Below are positions 10,041 to 23,360 of a stretch of 64,000 nucleotides of DNA, piece after piece; the stretch's first letter is position 1; the number at the start of each line of letters is the position of its first letter. The translations under genes were made by a program, and so were the position numbers. Below the pieces are notes generated by a model, which had not been told where the DNA came from, searched no databases, and was given only the letters and a program-made list of their open reading frames with translations. This DNA is from Hydrangea macrophylla. Lineage: Eukaryota; Streptophyta; Magnoliopsida; Cornales; Hydrangeaceae. The DNA lies in NCBI GenBank assembly GCA_033977485.1, contig CM066984.1, positions 45,763,100 to 45,827,099 on the forward strand, read 5' to 3'.

Positions 10041-10884
10041 AAAGATCTTGATGAAATCAAATTTCGATCAAAAGAAGCAGTTGAAGAGAGATCCCAGAAA
10101 GAGTCGCTTCATCCCCAGCAGAGTCAGATTAATCTTCAGCAGATTCATACACCGTCAGTTCGATCACAGTAGTCCATTGTCGACTCATCATCTCGATTCA
10201 AACATCGTCGGTTCATTAATCGTCGTCGCTCTCATTCAAAATATGCCATGGGGCTTCCAGGTTCATCGCATGACATCTCAGGATTTCATGATCATCCCTT
10301 GACTTCTGTGTCCGTCTCTTAATTTCCAGGGCTCCCGTGTCCGTCGGTTATTTGCCAAAAGGCGTCTTCGATTATAGTCCTCTGAGACCCCACACCCAAT
10401 TACGTTCTCTTATGAAGCACACTTCCCAAAATTCAGAAGTTTGCCCCTAGACTCAGAGCCTTCTAAAATCTTGGTATCCCTATTCGGGTCAATAACTGCA
10501 TCATAGTCAGAAGCACCAGCACGACACCAGCCCACTCGGAGTGGCACACCTTACAGCATACTAGGATCATACAATAGGCATAAAAGGATTCATAACACAA
10601 CTCGTATCACATCCACGCATTGCATACCATCCTCATAGCATAGCATCCGCTTGGTTATTGCGTGTGTACATGTGTGATTCATTCCTTTGCGCCCCAAACT
10701 ACGTCCTGGTCTGATTCTCCTTGGGATACGTAGGCAGCTCACGTAGAGCGCGACCAGCACTAGCCTCAGCATCATTGCATCTTTTGCAACGCTTTTTATC
10801 CTAAATCTGTAGCCTCCAAAAAGTCCTGTCTCCTCAAAACTTTGGCACTCACTTGCGACATGCGTTGCCTCGCAAGTTCCTGCC
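10041..10884 (+). other. Non-coding 3' region of element A
   Basis: No gene is seen. It contains another copy of the CTACGT...GGGATACGTAGGCAG module (10686-10734) and an inverse copy of the PPT-like motif (TTTGCCCCTAG, 10440-10450). The last 100 bp match 1-94. Confidence 0.6.
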
Positions 10885-10898
10885 AAAGAGGGGAAAAC
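10885..10898 (+). other. Polypurine tract of element A
   Basis: AAAGAGGGGAAAAC directly before the LTR start TGTAGACACC at 10899; the same place in A' has one base different. Confidence 0.8.
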
Positions 10899-13800
10899 TG
10901 TAGACACCCCATTTTGTTGGCTATCAGATTTAGGAGACCCATAGCTTCGTGGTTCACAATGATCGTAAAAGACTCAAAAGGACTCCTGGAAGTCAGCTCT
11001 ATCTCTCAGAATGCTCAAATTGACCAAAATGCCCCTGAAAGCCCGAAGACTCCCAGATTTGGTTCCGAAGTTTTGAAAACATGTTATGTCATAAGAAAAA
11101 TGATAAAATGAGTTTTTAAGTAAAACCGGAAGAAATCGTCAGCTCCCAGAGACCCCCGAAAGTCCCGGAAGTCCCGGAAGTTCCCTGAAAGTCCCCGTTG
11201 ACCGGTTTGACCAAGGTTTGACCAGGTTTGACCAGAGTTTGACCAAGTTTGACCAAAATTGTCCGAATTCACCAGAATCATTAGAAAAGTATTAAAATGA
11301 GTTTTAAAAGAGAATGGAGCAAAAACGTCGGCTCTTGGGAGCTCTCGGAGGTTCCTAGAACTTCCCGGGAATCCCGGGTTTGACCAGTTTGACCAAGATT
11401 TGACTTTGGAATCGGGGCACCGAAACAATTTTCAAATATTTTTCATGGATACTAGAGGTCAATAGCTTTCCAACGGTATATCGCACATAATTCCTGGATT
11501 TAAAATGAATTTATTTTGAATTTCCGAAGGTGAAAAAAGGCGATCAAATCAGCTTTTATCACGAATACCGCTAAACTTTTCAAAGTGACCTATCCCCGAA
11601 CTATTTTTTATGTAAAGTAGACTCCATTACCTTTCCAACGGTATATCACAACCTCAGTTTAGAGTTCATACGCATTTTCTGTGAATTTCGGACGAAATAG
11701 GGCATTTTCACGAATACCGGAACCTCAGGGGACCTAAACAGCATTATCTGGACGAGGGAGGAGCAGTGCCGCCGCGGCACTGGCCCAGTGCCGCCGCGGC
11801 ACTCTCACCCAGAACAGTGAGTTTTTGTAATTTCTTTTGTGGTCCCATTTTGATATTTTAAAACCAAAACGACGTAGTTTCATGATTTCAGATGTTTGGG
11901 ACCAATGAGAATACTTCTAAAACCCCAAAACCACCCCAAGTTGGCCTACATAAACCCCCCATTTCTCTTCATTTTGGGGGAGTCAAATGCAAGTGTAGAA
12001 AAAGTTTGGGAAAGAAAGTTGTAGAGATAAGGTTAGAATAGAGAGAAAAGAAGCTTTCTTCTTTGATTTTCAAAACAAAAGTGAGTTCTAAACTTTGTTT
12101 TTACTTCATTACTCCCATTTACTTCAACATTCAATACACCCAACCATCATTTTAGTGAGCATTTAAGAGAGTGGAAGGTTCTTCCATGTCCAATGTCATT
12201 ACATATGACTGAAACACCAATCTACAAGTTCAATACTTCATGAATATCATCTATTGATCATTGTCTACTTGCTTGTTTATTCATTGTTTATCTCTTCTCA
12301 CCTCATTGCTTTTTGATTTTCTTTATTTACTTACTAGTTCATCATCATCTAAATGATGACATGAAGTTTGGGGTGAGTGAATCCTTATGGATAGTAGCTC
12401 TTGACCTCAAAAACATGTTTGATAGATGATGATCATAACTTCAATACCTCCAAGGTATCCTTGAAGTGTATTGAAGTTATGCTCAAATAAAAATGAGTCT
12501 CTCCAACAATCTTGGAGGTTCTTGATGATGAGTTGAATGTTGGCTTTTTAAGTGGTCATAATCTTTATTGAGTATTGAAAATACACTTTCAAAACCTCTA
12601 TTTCAAAAACCACCCTCAATCCTTCTCATTTTGATTTCAAGAAAGAAAACCTTATTTTCCCCAAAATCTTCAAAACAGTGAGTCAAAACAGTGAGTGAGC
12701 TGAGTTCAAAGATTTCTCTAGAACTCAATACTCAACATATAGATGCAAGGCCACTTGGAAAGTCTTCCTAACTCATTGGAGAACACCCATGATTTTTGGT
12801 TTGACTTGGAAGTACTTGAAAATGGTCCATTTGGACCCAAACATTCCTTCCAAACATTCTGCCTCTGCTGTCACAGCAGCTTGACTAACTTCCAACTTCT
12901 TTTTCAGAAATATTTTCCAAAAGGGGTGGTCCCAACTTATTTTTCCCTTAAACTTCAATGTCTTAGGGAACTCTCTGTATAAAATGGGCCTCTAGATCAC
13001 TCGTTTTCAGGTTTTAATATTTTTCAACATTTCAGTCAACAGTACAGACTCTGTTTCTGAGTGACCTCTGTTGTTCATATGATTTCTCTCAATCTGTGAT
13101 AGTTATTAAAGATTGGCTTTTTGGGTTGTATTCTAGACACAATAAGGAACATCTCCATAAACAATCATGCATTGAAAGCATTCCTAACCCCTCTTTGCCA
13201 TTTTTACAAGATCATGTTACTGTTCTGTCCACTATTCACAGCAAGCACATTTTCACTTTCATTCTTTGATTTGATGCTTATATGCCTTCCAAATTAGTTC
13301 ATATCTTAGGAAGTAGTTCATACTACATTTGTACATATCACATGATAATTTCATTCATTCACTCATACACATTATAGACTTCTAAGTCATTCTAGGAATC
13401 CATGAACACAAAGCACACTACAACCTTGGCACATTCTAGATACATACATTGCATCCATGCAAGATTTGGGGCCTTCATGGCTCCTAATCTAAGAAGATTA
13501 TAAGGAATGAACTTGATCACACGTTCATGCTTCCCCCGATCTAATCATCCTTTCCCATCCATCCCGGGGATTGAGAGGTCTTCTTTTCTCAAAGATTAAC
13601 ATGCATCATACTAGCTTGCTAAGCATATTTTGATTTCTTTGTTTATTTGTTTCAATAACAATTCATGTCCCCCTTTAGATTAGGAAGTCTTGATTATTTG
13701 ATACATGATTAGACGATTTTTCCTAGGTTTATTTGTGTGATCTTTCACTTTACATTGTGTGATATTTGGCTTAGATCTTATGAATGATATCTTATCTTTA

Positions 13801-14168
13801 GATCTTCCATTTTCAAATTTTCTTATGTGATGTAATATACTATCATAGTATTATTTGTCAAACCAAACGTAGTATAAGATGACTATTTGGATGCTAATTG
13901 AGGCCCGTCGAGAGACGGGGCGAGTTGAGGGTGTTTTAGTCATGACAAAGGCTCCTTCCTCTCTCGTACCCAAACCCCGAGCCAAGTTCTTTGGTTATGA
14001 AGGGCCGGTGCCCTTTATGCGTTTGGGTGAGTCAAAATTAGGTTTCTTGGTTCCTTAAAGACCAAGTGGCGACTCTGTATCTGTTTTCAACAGACCATTT
14101 TCTCTTTCTTTGATCAAAATCAAACAAGTTTCAAAAGCAAAGAAAGCGGTGGAATCCCGGTATCCACA
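10899..14168 (+). mobile_element. 3' LTR of Tat element A
   Basis: About 3.27 kb, TGTAGACACC to GGTATCCACA, homologous throughout to 109-3396. It carries the W-box-like array (11197-11260 plus 11378-11405), the dyad pair (11764-11803), the TATA-like box (11946-11955) and the late block GGGTGTTTTAGTC...GGCTCCTTCCTCTCTC (13929-13968). It is followed by acgca (14169-14173), the expected target duplication whose partner is outside the window. The host sequence beyond it is element B in inverse orientation. Confidence 0.85.
11764..11803 (+). promoter_or_regulatory. Two GC-rich dyads, 22-bp period
   Basis: Identical copies of the dyad at 11764-11782 and from 11786 (CAGTGCCGCCGCGGCACT), with the same 22-bp step as in the other A-type LTR. 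The TATA-like box CTACATAAAC follows at 11946. Confidence 0.65.
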
Positions 14169-14496
14169 ACGCACGACAAAAACTCCTCATGCTTGCGATT
14201 GTCATTCTTATGAACCAAGTTTATTTAACCATATTTAGTTCATCGTTCTTCAATTTATAATTTTAGTATTTTTCAAAATTTCATGAATGCGATGTATATC
14301 AAACAAGATTATATGCACCTCCTCATGGATGCGACTTTTATGCTCATGATGCTGCAATTGTTCTTCTTTTATTCATTTACCTTTTGTCTATCCATCATTT
14401 GCTCTTACTTTGCTCCATTCCCTCGATTTTTATTTCACTTTATTGCCCTTACTCATTCACTTGCTCATGTTTGAATCTTGTAATTTTCTTTTGCAG
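14169..14496 (+). other. Intron-like sequence of the element B PMD gene
   Basis: AT-rich and non-coding. It ends in the acceptor TTTTCTTTTGCAG (to 14496), directly before the first recognisable PMD exon, so it is most likely the intron that follows the missing exon 1, cut off by the insertion of element A. Confidence 0.55.
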
Positions 14497-15161
14497 CTTC
14501 AGCCCGACGTGCTGAAGGGCACAGTAGCCTAGCTCATGGCTTTTCCTAGAACGAGGAGTTGAGCGAGACCGTGAGGGGTCTCATTATTGCTGCTGGTTTC
14601 GAAGATTTCATCAAGCTCTTGACAAAGAGCTCGAACGATCTTCATCAGATACATGCCCTAGCAGAGCGTTGGTGGGACACTACCAGCACGTTCCACTTTG
14701 ACTTCGGGGAGATGACTATGACCCCGCTGGACTTCTCAATGATCACAGGGATCCCCTTTGGGGGGAGTGACTACGGTACCTAGATACCGTTACCGAGTAG
14801 GACCAGGTGTTGCCTTTGCTAGGAGTCATCCCCGAGGAGACCTTAGTCATGGCCAAGTGGTTTATGGATACTTTCAGGGGCCAGGAGGGCTTTACAGAAG
14901 AGCAGATGGCACGGGGCTTCCTCATGTATGTGCTTGGGTGCTCTCTGCTGAGCACCAAGGGGGATTGGGTTTCTGTAGTACTGGTAGCGTCCTTGGAACA
15001 TATGGACCGGATACTCGAGTATGACTGGGCTAGTGCAGGATTAGCCATCCTGTACAAGCATATGGGAGAGATTTCACAGGATCGGCTGGCTTCCACAGGA
15101 GGTTCCCGGATGGCACGGGAGGTACGTCGTCTTTTTGATTTTTCTATCATATTTCATTGTT

Positions 15162-15166
15162 TATCA
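15162..15166 (+). repeat. Target-site duplication of Copia-1 (left)
   Basis: TATCA directly before the LTR start; the same five bases follow the other LTR at 23356-23360. Confidence 0.9.
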
Positions 15167-16486
15167 TGTTAGGAAGCTGTGTTCCCAGAATCCGTTGATA
15201 GCACAACGCGTATAAGTTGGTACTGCAAAAATTATGTGAAAACTACAATAACCCTATAAGGGTGGAACTAGGGTTACCTTAAACTGCTAAAACGGATTGC
15301 TGGAGTAGACTAATCGAGAACACGGGCTCAGTAACAGCTCACGATCTTTTACCGTATTCCTTTGCTGCCAGAATATCGAACTGAGTGTGGGCTCCATTGA
15401 AATCCTCTATGTTTCTGCTCTCTCTTTTTACGCTCTCTTTTCTATTCCGAGTTATAATGCTCTTGATGGAAAAACGCAAACTGAGGAGAGAGCCAAAGCA
15501 GCACATATATAGGCTACGATAGGGACCATAAGAAGTCAATAAGAAATAGGCTTCCTTATGGAATTAGGAAACCCTAAATCGAACTGAATCAGATTCCTAT
15601 TTCCATAAATTATAATTCATACCACTAAAGAATTATAATTGCACTCCTAATCTTATCTCAAAAATATATTTCGAGCTCCATGTTATTAAATGCTTATTAT
15701 CTCCCCATGTCAAGATTACAGATATCCATTAATTAAATATAATTACTGACAATCATATTTAATTAATCTCTTAAAATTCCTTGAGATCCTCTGCTTAACT
15801 TATCTGATATGTCAGATACAAAATCCACCTACAGGGTTTGACATAATCAAAACTTATAAACTTTCTCAAGGGGATATCATCAATCACAAAATTGAGACAT
15901 GGATTCCATCATTAATTAATATCCACCACACAATTAATATTGTCACCCAATCCAATAAGATATTGACCGATTTAAGGATCTCTTCCTTTTAGGGATCAAA
16001 GTGTAAATATCATATGTACGTCTTCATAAATTAACTTAGGATTTAGAGAATAAGCACTCATAATAGTAATGAGGTATTAATTATCTTATAAGTCAGTATA
16101 AAGATAATTACCCCAAGTCGGTCCCGTTTAATACATAAAATGTACGAGCATGGTGGATTGAAACTATACCATTTCCTGTAGTCAAGACAAACCTACTACA
16201 ACACCATGTTGCAGTCCTATTGATGGTGTGTCCAATCCATCTAAGACTGTAAACCAAAATCTTACATTCCACAAGATCTAATGGTCTGATCTTCCGTGTG
16301 TAAGCCGAACTCTACACACCAAACCACCTACTATCTAGAATGAAGGACATACATGTGTAATATTAAATAAACAATATAACACAAATATTGCCCACATAGA
16401 TTCTCATAAAAATGGATTAACTGATTTTATAAAATGAATAATAAATCAACTACATAAAGTATGGCTTTTAGTATGTATCCCTAACA
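15167..16486 (-). repeat. 3' LTR of Copia-1
   Basis: 1320 bp, TGTTAGG to CCTAACA. A TATA-like CTATATATGTG lies on the minus strand at 15503-15513. It differs from the other LTR by scattered substitutions and small indels, so the insertion is not recent. Confidence 0.9.
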
Positions 16487-16497
16487 ATCTCCCACTT
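16487..16497 (-). other. Polypurine tract of Copia-1
   Basis: On the minus strand AAGTGGGAGAT directly before the 3' LTR. Confidence 0.8.
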
Positions 16498-19400
16498 AGA
16501 CTCCATGATGCAACATACCTCACTCCTATTCCTTCTACATAACTATCAAAAGTCTTGACCGGTAAGCTCTTGGTGAAAGGATCTGCCAGGTTATTTGCTG
16601 ATGCTATCTTGGTCACTTCAACATCACCTCTTTGCATGATCTCTCGTATCAGGTGACACTTACGCTCAATGTGTTTTCCCTTCTTATGTGCCCTAGGTTC
16701 CTTTGAGTTAGCAACCGCTCTGCTATTATCGCAATGAAGGGCAATAGCCGATTGTACTGCAGGTACTACACTTAGATCCATAAGGAAGTTTCTAAGCCAA
16801 ATGGCCTCCTTAGCGGCTTCCAAATCAGCCACATACTTGGCTTCCATGGTAGAATCAACAATACACGACTGCTTGACACTCCTCCTGAGGTAGACTTTCT
16901 GGGATCCCTATCTGACATGAAATCCGAATCTGTGTACCCAATGGGTACAAGACTGTCTGCTTGGTAAACTAAGATATAGTCTCGAGTCCTTTTCAGGTAC
17001 TTGAGAATATTTTTCACCGTAGTCCAATGTTCTTGCCCTGGATTAGACTGATATTTACTGACCATGCCAACAGCAAAGCAGATGTCAGGTCTAGTACATA
17101 GCATAGCATACATTAGGCTTCCTACTGCCGAGGCATAAGGAACTGCCTTCATCTTCTTTATCTCATCAGGTGTTTTAGGATACTGATCTTTATATAGAGT
17201 AATTCCATGTTTGAAGGGAAGGAATCCCTTCTTGGAATCTTGTATGCTAAACCTTGCAAGAATATTATCGATATAAGTGCCTTATGACAAGCTCAACATC
17301 CTATTCTTGCGATCTCGCATAAGCTTGATCCCTAGGATGTGACCAGCTTCTCCCAAGTCCTTCATATCAAATTGACTGGACAACCATACCCATACAGAAA
17401 ATAGTACCCCACATCGTTTCTGATTAGCAAGATATCATACACATATAGTACTAAGAACACCACCACGCTTCCATCATGTTTCTTGTACACACAAGATTCA
17501 TCCGCACATTGATAAAAACCAAAAGACTTGATTGCTTGATCAAAGCAGATATTCCAAAACCTTGATGCCTGCTTAAGTCCATAAATGGACTTCTTAAGCT
17601 TGCACAACATGTGTTCTTGGCCCGTCACAATGAACCCATCTGGTTGCATTATATAGATGCACTCGTCAAGATTCCCATTAAGAAATGCTGTCTTGACATC
17701 CATTTGCCAAATTTCATAATTAAAATGTGCAGCAATGGATAAGAGAATCCGGATAGACTTTAGCATGGCCACCGGCGAAAAGGTTTCCTCATAATCGATT
17801 CCCTCTTTTTGAGTGAACCCTTTTCGCAACAAGCCTTGCTTTGAAGGTTTCCACCTTACCGTCCACTCCTCTCTTCTTCTTATAAATCCACTTACATCTA
17901 ATGGGTTTTATTTCATTTAGTGGTTCTACAAGATCCAGACTTAATTAGAGTACATGGACTGAATTTTAGACTTTATAGCCTTTTGCCAAAGATCTGCATC
18001 TTTATCTTGGAGTGATTCATTGTAGTTATAGGGATCGGTACCTTGTTCATCAGGGACCTGGTCATAAGACTCTCCCAAGAACATATACTGGTCAGGTTGA
18101 ATAATAACCTTCCTACTACGACGAGGCACAACCTGTGTCTGTGTATCACTGATATTTCATTGTGAACATTCTGAACCTAATACACCATTATCTGCACGTT
18201 GTACTGGTTCAGGAACTTGCGTGTTAATGGTTAGTTCAGGATCTACACAAGTTTTGATAATCCTCCCACTACGACGTGGTAATGGAATATCGATAACTCT
18301 GTCTTGTGATGTTTCTTCTCGTATCGATGGTATCGAAGAATTATGTGTCGGTGTCTCTCCTCTCATTTCCTCTAGAACAATACAGCTTCTGGTCTTGTGG
18401 TCCATAACATAGTCCTCCTCCAAAATTGGTGCTAACAATAACCTTCTGATCCTTAGGACTATAAAATAGACATCCTTTAGTTCTTCTTGGATACCCAACA
18501 AAGAAACATACTTCTGTTCTTGATTCCAACTTTTCTGCGTTCCCTTTCAGCACATATGCTAGACTACCCCAGATCTGAACATGCCACAGACTAGGCTTTT
18601 GCCTAGTCCACAATTCCGTGGGAGTAGTAGGTACTGACTTAAATGGTACCAAGTTTAGAATGTATGCAGCTGTCTCTAATGAGTGTCCCCAAAAACAAAT
18701 TGGTAAATCCGAATAACTCATCATAGATCTTACCATACCCATGAGAGTCCTATTCCTTCTTTCTACTACACTGTTCTGTTGAGGCAAATGAGTTCCAGAT
18801 AACTGGGATGTAATCCCTTGCTCCAATAACTATTCCCTAAACTCTCCCAATAGGTACTCTCCACCACGATCAGATTGTAGTGTCTTGATATATTTACCTA
18901 GATGTTTCACCGTTTCAGCCTTGAAGTCTTTGAATTTCTCAAAGCACTCAGACTTACGCCACATCAAATAAATGTACCCATACCTTGAGTAATCATCGAT
19001 GAAAGTGATAAAGTACTCAAATCCCCCTCTTGCTTGGACAGTCATAGGACCACATAAATCAGAGTGAACCAGTTCCAACGGCTCTTTTTCTCTATAGACC
19101 TTGGCCGAGAACGATCTCTTGGTCATTTTACCTTCCAAGCAGGATTCACAGACTGGAAGTGCCTCCACTTCCAATGAGCTTAATGGCCCATTTTGAACCA
19201 GTCTTTGAATCCTTTTCAAATTAATATGACCAAGGCGTAAGTGCCAAAGATGCGTTTGGTTCATCCTCGAAGGTTCTTTTCTCTTAAATGGCAAACTATT
19301 TGTGTTATTCAATTCATTAAGCTGCAGTATAGGAAAGACAGGATTTATAATATAAAGATCATCCACCAATTGACCAGAACAAATTAAATGTTTATGTTCT

Positions 19401-20560
19401 TTAATAACTACTACTACTTTATTAAAATGAACAGAATATCCATTCTTTACTAAACTAGAAACTGAAACTAAATTCCTTCTAATAGAAGGTACATAAAGGC
19501 AATTTCTTAATATTAAAATCCTATCTCTACCAAAACTAAGATGTAGATCTCCTATTGCAACTGTTGCTACTCTCGTAGTATTTCCCATATATAGATAAAT
19601 CTCTCTATCACTGAGCTGCCTGGTTCGCTGGAACCCCTGCAAAGAATTGTATACATGATCAGTGGCTCCCGTATCTACACACCAGGTACTGGTAGATCAG
19701 GCCGCTAAACAAGATTCAACAACTAGTAAATGAGATTTACCTTGATTGTTCTGTCTGGCAAGTTAAACCGGACATTGCTTCTTCCAGTGTCCTGGATACT
19801 TGCAAACAAAACATTTGTCTCTAGGCTTTCCTGATTGTCCTCTTGGCCTTTGGATTGGCGGAGGACCCGCGACCTTCTTTTGAGCCTTTTTCATTTTCTT
19901 CTAGCCTTTCGGCTTTGAAGCAGAAACTTTCTCAAACACAAGAGCAATCCCTGATTTTCTGTTGAGACCCTCAGTTGACTGGAGTTCTTTAAGCAGCTCC
20001 ACCAAGGTATATTTAAATTTATTCATGTTGTAATTAAGGCGGAATTACTTAAAAGTCTCTGGCAGTGACTAGAGTACGATATCGACGTTAGCACTGGTCC
20101 CCATCGATTACAGCTCCAAGGACCTCTAATTCATTAAGAAGAGATATCTTCTTAAGAACATTATCCCTTACAGGCGTCCCCTCAACTATAGTTGTGTTCA
20201 TCAAGTCTTTCATGGAACATGCCTAGCAGCACGACTTTGATCCCCGAACATCTCTCGGAGGCTCTCCATCATGTCATAGGCACTGGCCATAGACTGATGC
20301 TAATGTTGTAGCACATTTGACATGGATGCCAAAATGTAACACTGCACCATCTCTTCAGCCTTGACCCATTTCTTGTGAGCCTGGGTTTCCTCAGCGATTG
20401 CCCCCTCACTATGTTGCTCAGGACATTCTTGAGTAAGCGCAAACTTGTACTCTTAAGCAGTTAACAAAATATCCAAATTCCTTTTCCAGTCTACATAGTT
20501 TGGTCCAGTAAGTTTGTTTTCTTTAAGTATAACAGCGAGTGGATTGAAAGAACCCATTTA
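16498..20560 (-). pseudogene. Copia-1 gag-pol, broken
   Basis: From 5' to 3' on the minus strand: Gag start near 20558 (MGSFNPLAVILKENKLTGPN, then a stop at the place matching TAED in Copia-3), a decayed zinc knuckle near 19790, GAG-pre-integrase and integrase at 19642-18830 ([48 protein letters not shown]) continuing at 18826-18341 (VVERRNRTL), RT at 17832-17362, and RNase H at 17152-16446 ([23 protein letters not shown]). The RT active site reads YVYD where YVDD is required, so the enzyme is inactive by a catalytic change as well as by its breaks. It is related to Copia-2/3 but with different LTRs. Confidence 0.85.
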
Positions 20561-22014
20561 AAAGCCTGAGAATCACATAATATAAATAATTACATTTGGG
20601 CAAAAAATTACTATGGATTCGAGTCGAAAATATTGGTTCCCTCTACCATATTTGAAAAGGATCTGCCAGCAACCTGATACACCCTGATAGTATGACTCGA
20701 TGGGAAGCCATATACTATCCATCATTTGTCCAGATAGGCAATTGCCTTTTAATTTTACTATTCAGGCAATGTACATTGCCTAGTAAAATTAAACTGCTGA
20801 CCTTCTTTGATCCTATAAATAATAATACTGATTCAGATGGAGAGGATATTATTATTTATAGCTAAGTGTATACCATCACTTAATTCTAGGTCAAGAGTTC
20901 CGTGAGGAACACCTCTGATGGAGAGGTGGCCCACACTAACAATCACCCAAAACATTCTTGTAAAGAAGTTTGTACTGATGATTCCATGATCAACTACATT
21001 CGATGGGGAGGATGACACTAGAGCCATCACACAAAATTAATCATATCATCTACAAACCAATGATGGAGACCATGGGATTTATACTTGATAAATTCCCTCT
21101 CCCACTTAGAATTTTAAAAAAATTGGAGGGTTGTGATTTCTAGAAAAACTTTTAATTTAATTAATAAAAAATAATAGAATACTTGACAAGGATTAATTCA
21201 TCCTTACTTGTCAAACCCACATGTGGAGATAATAAAATTATTCTATTCTCATGATTTTATAAAATAAGTACTTATGTTTTCAAATTATGGAATTAGTTTT
21301 ATTTATAAATACACATGTAGTTGTCCATCATTTTAAATTAATATAAATTAAACATACAACTAGACATCTGAAATAGGTCTAGGAATAATTATCCATGTTG
21401 TCCTATTCATTAAATATGAAACAATAATAATCATTCAATCACACATAAATAAGGAAATCACAATAAAATAGGAATCCCACTATTATGGTCAAGCTACAAC
21501 TCTTGTGAAAAATCTTCATTGAACCCGATTAGTTCTATGTCGCCACTAAATCCGATTTACCATCAGCAACTGCCTTCCAGAACTATTTTCTGAAACAGTC
21601 TTCCAAAACTGCTTTCAGATTGCTTTCTGAAACTTCTTGTAAACTATCTTCACGAGCTGTCTTCAAGGATTTACTTAAGATATATTACATAAACCTTATG
21701 CCTCCATGAAGGAGTTCACATGCTATTTCTTTGCAGTAAATTAACCACACATCAATCAAGCGTGCAATCCAATATACACAAATCTTATGCCTCCATAAAG
21801 GAGTTCACATGCTATATTAAAACAGAAAGATTAACCACGGATAAAACCATCGTGGGATCCAATCACACAAAATCAGTGACCATAATAGTGGAATAAGAAC
21901 GCTGCAAAACAAGGGTTAGCACAGCTCTACGTTCTATCCATCCATCAAAACATGCATAAGATTTGTTTTATTGGACAACATGGTTGTGTCCAACCCATAC
22001 GCAGAATCAACGTT
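20561..22014 (-). other. Leader region of Copia-1
   Basis: About 1.45 kb between the primer site and the gag start, with no coding. It has two short direct repeats around CTTATGCCTCCAT and GGAGTTCACATGCTAT (21697-21725 and 21785-21813). AT-rich. Confidence 0.6.
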
Positions 22015-22026
22015 GCTCTGATACCA
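22015..22026 (-). other. Primer-binding site of Copia-1
   Basis: Minus strand TGGTATCAGAGC next to the 5' LTR; complementary to the 3' end of plant initiator tRNA-Met, the usual primer for copia elements. Confidence 0.85.
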
Positions 22027-22027
22027 C

Positions 22028-23355
22028 TGTTAGGAAACTGCATTCCCAGAATCTGTTGACAGCACGTTATAATTTGGTACTGCAAAAATTACGTGAAAAC
22101 TACAATAACCCTATAAGGGCGGAACTAGGGTACCTTAAACTGCTAAAACGGATTGCTGTAGTAGACTAATCGAGAACAAAGGCTCGATAACAGCTCACGA
22201 TCTTCTACCGTATTCCTTTGCTGCAAGAATATCGAACTGATTGTGGGCTCCTTCGAAATTCTTTATGTTTTTGCTCTCACTTTTTACACTCTCTTTTCTA
22301 TTCCGAGTTATAATGCTCTTGATGGAAAAACGCAAACTGAAGAGAGAGCCAAAGCAGCATATATATATATATATAGGCTACGATAGGGACCATAAGAAGT
22401 CGATAAGAAATAGGCTTCCTTATGGAATTAGGAAACCTAATTCGAACTCAATCAGATTCATATTTCCATAAATTACAATTCATACACTAAAGAATTATAA
22501 TTGCACTCCTACCCTTATCTCAAAAATATATTTCAAGCTCCATGTGTATAAATGCTTATTATCTCCCCATGTTAAGATTACAGATATCCATTAATTAAAT
22601 ATAATAACTGACAATCATATTTAATTAATCTCTTAAAATTCCTTGAGATCCTATGCTTAACTTTTCTGATATGTCGGATACAAAATTCACCTGCAGGGTT
22701 TGACATAATCAAAACTTATAAGATTTCTCAAGAGGATATCATCAACCCAAAATTGAGACATGGATTCCATCATTAATTAATATCCACCACACAATTAATA
22801 TTGTCACCCAATCCAATAAAATATTGACCCATTTAAGGATCTCACCCTTTTAGGGATCAAAGTATAAATATCAAATGTACGTGTTTAAAAATTAACTTAG
22901 GATTTAGAGCATAAGTACTCATAATAGTCATGAGGTATCAATTATCTTATAAGTCAGTACAAAGATAATTACCCCAAGTCGGTCCCGTTTAATACACAAA
23001 ATGTACCAGCATGGTGAGTTAAAACTATACCATTTCCCGTAGTCAAGACAAACCTACTACAACACCATGCTGCAATCCTACCGATGGTGTGTCCAATCCA
23101 TCTAAGACTGTAAATCAAAATCTTATATTCTACAAGATCCAATGGTCTGATCTTCCGTGTGTAAACCGAACTTTACACACCAAACACCTACTATGCAGAA
23201 TGAAGGACACAAATATCTTCCGTGCATAGTATTAAATAAACAATATAACACAAATATTGCCCACACAGATTCTCATAAAAATGGATTAACTGATTTTATT
23301 AAATGAATAATAAATCAACTACATAAAGCATGGCTTTTAGTATATATCCCTAACA
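22028..23355 (-). repeat. 5' LTR of Copia-1
   Basis: 1328 bp, TGTTAGG to CCTAACA. The TATA region has an expanded (TA)n stretch at 22361-22375 compared with the other LTR. Confidence 0.9.
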
Positions 23356-23360
23356 TATCA
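23356..23360 (+). repeat. Target-site duplication of Copia-1 (right)
   Basis: TATCA, matching 15162-15166. Confidence 0.9.

Larger units (their letters stand above)
15167..23355 (-). mobile_element. Copia-1, Ty1/copia LTR retrotransposon, degenerate
   Basis: Complete 8.19-kb element on the minus strand. The LTRs are 15167-16486 and 22028-23355 (TGTTAGG...CCTAACA), with a matching 5-bp duplication. A primer site complementary to initiator tRNA-Met lies by the right (5') LTR and a polypurine tract by the left (3') LTR. Gag-pol between is broken by many stops and frameshifts. It sits within an intron of the element B PMD gene. Confidence 0.92.

Noticed and set aside
109..14168. 109-3396 and 10899-14168 as the two LTRs of one element
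   Set aside because: A polypurine tract precedes both, no primer site follows the first, and the sequence after it starts inside integrase. They are 3' LTRs of two elements.
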